A program made the translations under genes and the position numbers. The notes beneath the pieces are model-generated. The model did not search any database and was not told the DNA's origin. It saw only the letters and a list, made by a program, of their open reading frames with translations. Positions 61,464 to 64,000 of a DNA stretch of 64,000 nucleotides are shown here, piece by piece. This DNA comes from UBA2336 sp031395485 (lineage in GTDB: Bacteria > Bacteroidota > Bacteroidia > Cytophagales > Cyclobacteriaceae): contig JANNUS010000004.1 in the NCBI GenBank assembly GCA_031395485.1, forward strand, positions 1-64,000, written 5' to 3'. The first letter of the stretch is position 1. Each line of letters starts with the position of its first letter.

Positions 61464-62518
61464 GGTTGATTCATCAAAAATTCTTCGGCTACGCGAAGGA
61501 TGGGTAATTTAATATAATTTTCTTCGTATGCTTTCACTTGGATCAACGGATGATCACTGTAAAGCGTATAGGATTTCTGCAACCTTCTTAAAGCGAGCGA
61601 ACTTTCAGTGTGTTGAATCAAACGATCATTTAGTTTACTTTGAACAATAAGATATTCTTCATCTTCAAGATAGCAACGAATAACCAAGGGCTGTTGGGAG
61701 GAGATGATTGTATTTCGAACGATGCATTCTATGACAACAGGAAGTGAACCCGGAATAAGTTGATTATTCAGATCATTCTCATCCAATGATATTTCAAGTT
61801 TAAGTTGTCCGAAATATTTTTCATTTAATAGACGAATAATATTTTTGGCGGCTTCAATTTCAGATCGTAGTGAGATCAATTCTCGTTGGCGGTTCGTAAG
61901 AACATATCGGTATGCGCTGGCCAGGTAGTCAATGTATTCTTCTGCTTGATCATTTCGATCATTCATAAGGCTAATAACATTCTCCAGACTTTCATATAGT
62001 AAGTCTGGATTGATGTCGTTTTTAAATTCAGCCATTTCCATTTCCAATACTTCGCGTTGTTGTTTTTCGACTGTAAGCTTTAAAGTGTTTTCACGTTGCA
62101 AATAATCGTTGCTGAAATATAATAGGTTGTATAGCATTGCCGAACAAGCATACACAACTGTAAAGATCATCAGTTGGGTAAAAGCAATGCTAAATCCAAT
62201 TACAAAGGTGAAGTATGCGCCCAGCCCGGTCATTACAATGAGTGTTGAGAGAATGGTGCTGAGTATAAATTGTACTGGAATCCTGGTCAGTAAGTACTTC
62301 TCTTTTAAAAATTTGTCCAAAAGAATAGTGACAAGCCTGATTGTCTCAAATGACACATACGTAAGACCGATACAGATATACACCTCCTGCCCGCTGAAGA
62401 ATTCATTGATATGAATAACATTATTGTTAATGAGTAGAATCAGCATGTAAATAAGAATACCATACACAACGGGTGCGAACAATCGAAAAAAGGGATTATG
62501 AATGAAGTACTTTTTCAT
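61460..62518 (-). CDS. Degenerate LytS-type histidine kinase (likely pseudokinase)
   Basis: A 352-aa protein with four N-terminal membrane helices (to about residue 135), a coiled linker and a His_kinase-like segment. Where the LytS/YehU family has NPHFLFN, this reads INPDLLYES, with Asp172 in the place of the phosphoacceptor His. The N-box ENAVKHN is replaced by ECIVRNT, and the glycine box GLxNxRxR is ALRRLQKS. Catalysis is therefore improbable. The gene lies between an intact kinase of the same class and a LytTR regulator, with 4-bp overlaps on both sides, so a structural or phosphatase-like role in one signalling complex is the best inference. Confidence 0.88.
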   Translation of the reverse strand: MKKYFIHNPFFRLFAPVVYGILIYMLILLINNNVIHINEFFSGQEVYICIGLTYVSFETIRLVTILLDKFLKEKYLLTRIPVQFILSTILSTLIVMTGLGAYFTFVIGFSIAFTQLMIFTVVYACSAMLYNLLYFSNDYLQRENTLKLTVEKQQREVLEMEMAEFKNDINPDLLYESLENVISLMNDRNDQAEEYIDYLASAYRYVLTNRQRELISLRSEIEAAKNIIRLLNEKYFGQLKLEISLDENDLNNQLIPGSLPVVIECIVRNTIISSQQPLVIRCYLEDEEYLIVQSKLNDRLIQHTESSLALRRLQKSYTLYSDHPLIQVKAYEENYIKLPILRVAEEFLMNQP

Positions 62519-63621
62519 TGTATTGCAAATGATCGCTGGAGTACAGGTTGTTTTAATTTTAGTACCGGTAATGAAACAATAAATTTCTCATCGTCTTTTA
62601 TTTCAATCCTTCGGTTTGTAAAAAACTGATAGCGCTTCCGGATGTTTTCAAGCCCTATGCGGAATGAAGCAGATGTTTGCTCCGACTCATTTTTTGTATT
62701 CATAACCCGTAATTCTGTATTGTCTAGAGCGCTTATATAGATAAAGAGTGGCTTATCAGGATTGATGGTATTGTGCTTTACTGCATTTTCGACCAATAAT
62801 TGAAGCGTTAAAGGAGGGATTGGGCTATTCATTACTGAATTCGGTAGGTTAATTTCCAGTGTCAGAGATTGTTGGAATCGAATGCGAAGCAAATAATAGT
62901 AGGATTGTACGAACTCAACTTCATCAGTAAGAAGCACATACTTTTTATGTTGGGTAGAAAGAATGTATTGATAGGTGAGTGCAAGTCTGCGGATAAATTG
63001 TTCGGCTGTTTGAGGGTCGTTATAAATTAGAGACGAGATTGTATTTAAACTATTGAATAGATAATGTGGGCTAAGCTGACTTTTCAACGCTTCAAACTGA
63101 AGTTCAAGTTGCCTGCGTTCGTTTTGTACGGTCTCGATTTGGGCAACTGCATACTGCTTGTACGAAAAGAGTATGGTATAAATCACTTTGTAGATAAATG
63201 CTGTGACCATGATAAGAATGAATAATTTCCATTTCAAATCTTCATCGGTAATTGAAAACCCTTTCCAAAAAATTGAATTCCCACCAACAGTAACGAGGGC
63301 TGCGCCAAGTCCAAACAAAATAAGGGAAGTACTGGTTATTTGTGCGATATAGCCAATCGAAAATCGCACGGCAAATCCCGACTTCCACGGTAAAATTTTA
63401 TCAAGTAAGCCATTAAGAAAGTATGCGGTATATCCTGCTATCCAACCAAGTCCAATGCTAAAAACCAATCCCATAATGTTTTGGGATAAAATGGGGAACG
63501 TTCCCTTTTCACTATAGTGAAGATAGCTAAAGAATAAAGAGCCAAGTCCAGCCGAAACGAAGCCTACCAGAATTAACCTGCGAAGTTGATCTGTCATATA
63601 GCGGGTGTAGTAGGAGGCCAT
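62515..63621 (-). CDS. LytS-type sensor histidine kinase
   Basis: A 368-aa protein with four membrane helices (residues 15-155), a coiled coil, then the His_kinase domain with His186 in LSPHYLFNSLNTIS, N-box LVENAVKHN (276-284) and glycine segment GLENIRKRYQF. The domains are complete. It should autophosphorylate and pass the phosphate to the LytTR regulator two genes downstream. Its signal is unknown; the membrane part has no large loop. The ATG at 63621 is preceded by a 50-bp region with the palindrome TTACCGGTAA (63642-63651). Confidence 0.92.
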   Translation of the reverse strand: MASYYTRYMTDQLRRLILVGFVSAGLGSLFFSYLHYSEKGTFPILSQNIMGLVFSIGLGWIAGYTAYFLNGLLDKILPWKSGFAVRFSIGYIAQITSTSLILFGLGAALVTVGGNSIFWKGFSITDEDLKWKLFILIMVTAFIYKVIYTILFSYKQYAVAQIETVQNERRQLELQFEALKSQLSPHYLFNSLNTISSLIYNDPQTAEQFIRRLALTYQYILSTQHKKYVLLTDEVEFVQSYYYLLRIRFQQSLTLEINLPNSVMNSPIPPLTLQLLVENAVKHNTINPDKPLFIYISALDNTELRVMNTKNESEQTSASFRIGLENIRKRYQFFTNRRIEIKDDEKFIVSLPVLKLKQPVLQRSFAIQ

Positions 63622-63672
63622 CGTAACTAAATTACCGATAATTACCGGTAAAGGTTACTATGGCCTCTGATT

Positions 63673-64000
63673 TTATTCGATGGCGCGAATTGCTCGGCCG
63701 TAATATGTTTCAGATTGTATACGTTTAGCGGCAGTCCGATATAACTCCTTAAGTTCTGACCCACCAGCTTTTACTTTAGGCGCAGCATCTGTAAGTACTT
63801 CGGTGATGTAGTGGTCGGAACCGATATGATTCGTAGCATTGATAATGGAAGCCAATTTGGTATTGGTTATGGAGTTTGAAGCCAGCGCTTCTTGCAATAC
63901 GACAGTTTTGTAATGATCGCTGTCCATCAAATTACATGATTCAAGTAATTTAGTAAACTGAGTTTCTGTCAGATTTTGTTTGTTAAGCAGTAATCGAATC
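63673..64000 (-). CDS. Helical repeat protein, C-terminal part (cut by window end)
   Basis: The frame is open to the right edge of the window, so only the last 109 or so codons are visible. The visible part consists of helical repeats of about 30 residues with the core D/G-SDHY-x3-VL (DSDHYKTVVLQEAL, GSDHYITEVLTDAA) and an ending AKRIQSETYYGRAI. Such repeats occur in exported or membrane-bound sensor proteins of Bacteroidota. Its distance to the kinase gene is 51 bp in the same direction, so it may belong to the same signalling operon. No further assignment is possible from the fragment. Confidence 0.75.
   Translation of the reverse strand, partial: IRLLLNKQNLTETQFTKLLESCNLMDSDHYKTVVLQEALASNSITNTKLASIINATNHIGSDHYITEVLTDAAPKVKAGGSELKELYRTAAKRIQSETYYGRAIRAIE

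Noticed and set aside
1..64000. CRISPR array, tRNA genes, integrases, insertion sequences with transposase, restriction or toxin-antitoxin systems
   Set aside because: Looked for on both strands; no regularly spaced repeats, no tRNA signature, and no open frame with transposase, integrase or defence motifs. The GxxExxY unit is the only mobile-like structure.

Overview
The window looks like chromosomal DNA of a low-GC Bacteroidota, most likely order Cytophagales. The evidence is the gene content: a ligand-propeller (Reg_prop/Y_Y_Y) histidine kinase, LytTR/LytS-type signalling, a carboxypeptidase-regulatory-domain TonB receptor, DUF3667, DUF4197, NamZ (DUF1343), and candidate promoters of the TAnnTTTG class. 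No plasmid, phage or integrase genes and no CRISPR array were seen. The window opens inside a 5S rRNA, so an rrn operon lies just to the left.

Layout. 1-2832: 5S rRNA 3' end, its terminator, and a large membrane-anchored protein of unknown function. 2833-6725 (minus): a dienoyl-CoA-reductase-like SDR followed by bioF-bioD-bioA. 6802-16495: two lipoproteins (one OmpA-type), two sensor kinases (a propeller kinase and a TPR kinase), an MFS carrier and two small basic secreted proteins. 16518-21320 (minus): cystathionine gamma-synthase family enzyme, ParA-like ATPase, E2 acyltransferase and CinA. 21425-31952: metabolic genes (lactate-oxidase family, PaaN, ATP-grasp, APC permease, HAD) with a decayed GNAT acetyltransferase. 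32158-37070 (minus): a tightly packed run of namZ, nth, fmt, folA, SDR and TSUP. 37093-44129: LolC/E-type permease, MsbA-type exporter, spermidine-synthase-like protein, a dolichol-phosphate-mannose-synthase-like glycosyltransferase, and an EF-G paralogue. 44361-48764: arginine/polyamine genes (arginine decarboxylase, arginase family, deoxyhypusine-synthase homologue). 48773-49217: a GxxExxY gene framed by inverted repeats. 49223-54774: argS, two glutathione peroxidases, menA and a KAS III enzyme. 54798-60676: secreted unknown, FecA-like receptor, universal stress protein, membrane J-protein and SUI1/YciH factor. 60693-64000 (minus): a LytS-type kinase, a degenerate kinase-like protein and a LytTR regulator, preceded by a repeat protein cut by the window edge.

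Most of this is housekeeping. The parts most worth following up are: (i) the inverted-repeat-bounded GxxExxY unit inserted directly in front of argS; (ii) the kinase/pseudokinase/LytTR operon in which the second kinase has Asp in place of the phosphoacceptor His; (iii) the EF-G paralogue with altered G-motifs, close to a polyamine cluster that contains a bacterial deoxyhypusine-synthase homologue; (iv) several families of short intergenic palindromes and degenerate heptamer repeats. All functions are read from sequence motifs remembered from known families; no database search was possible.
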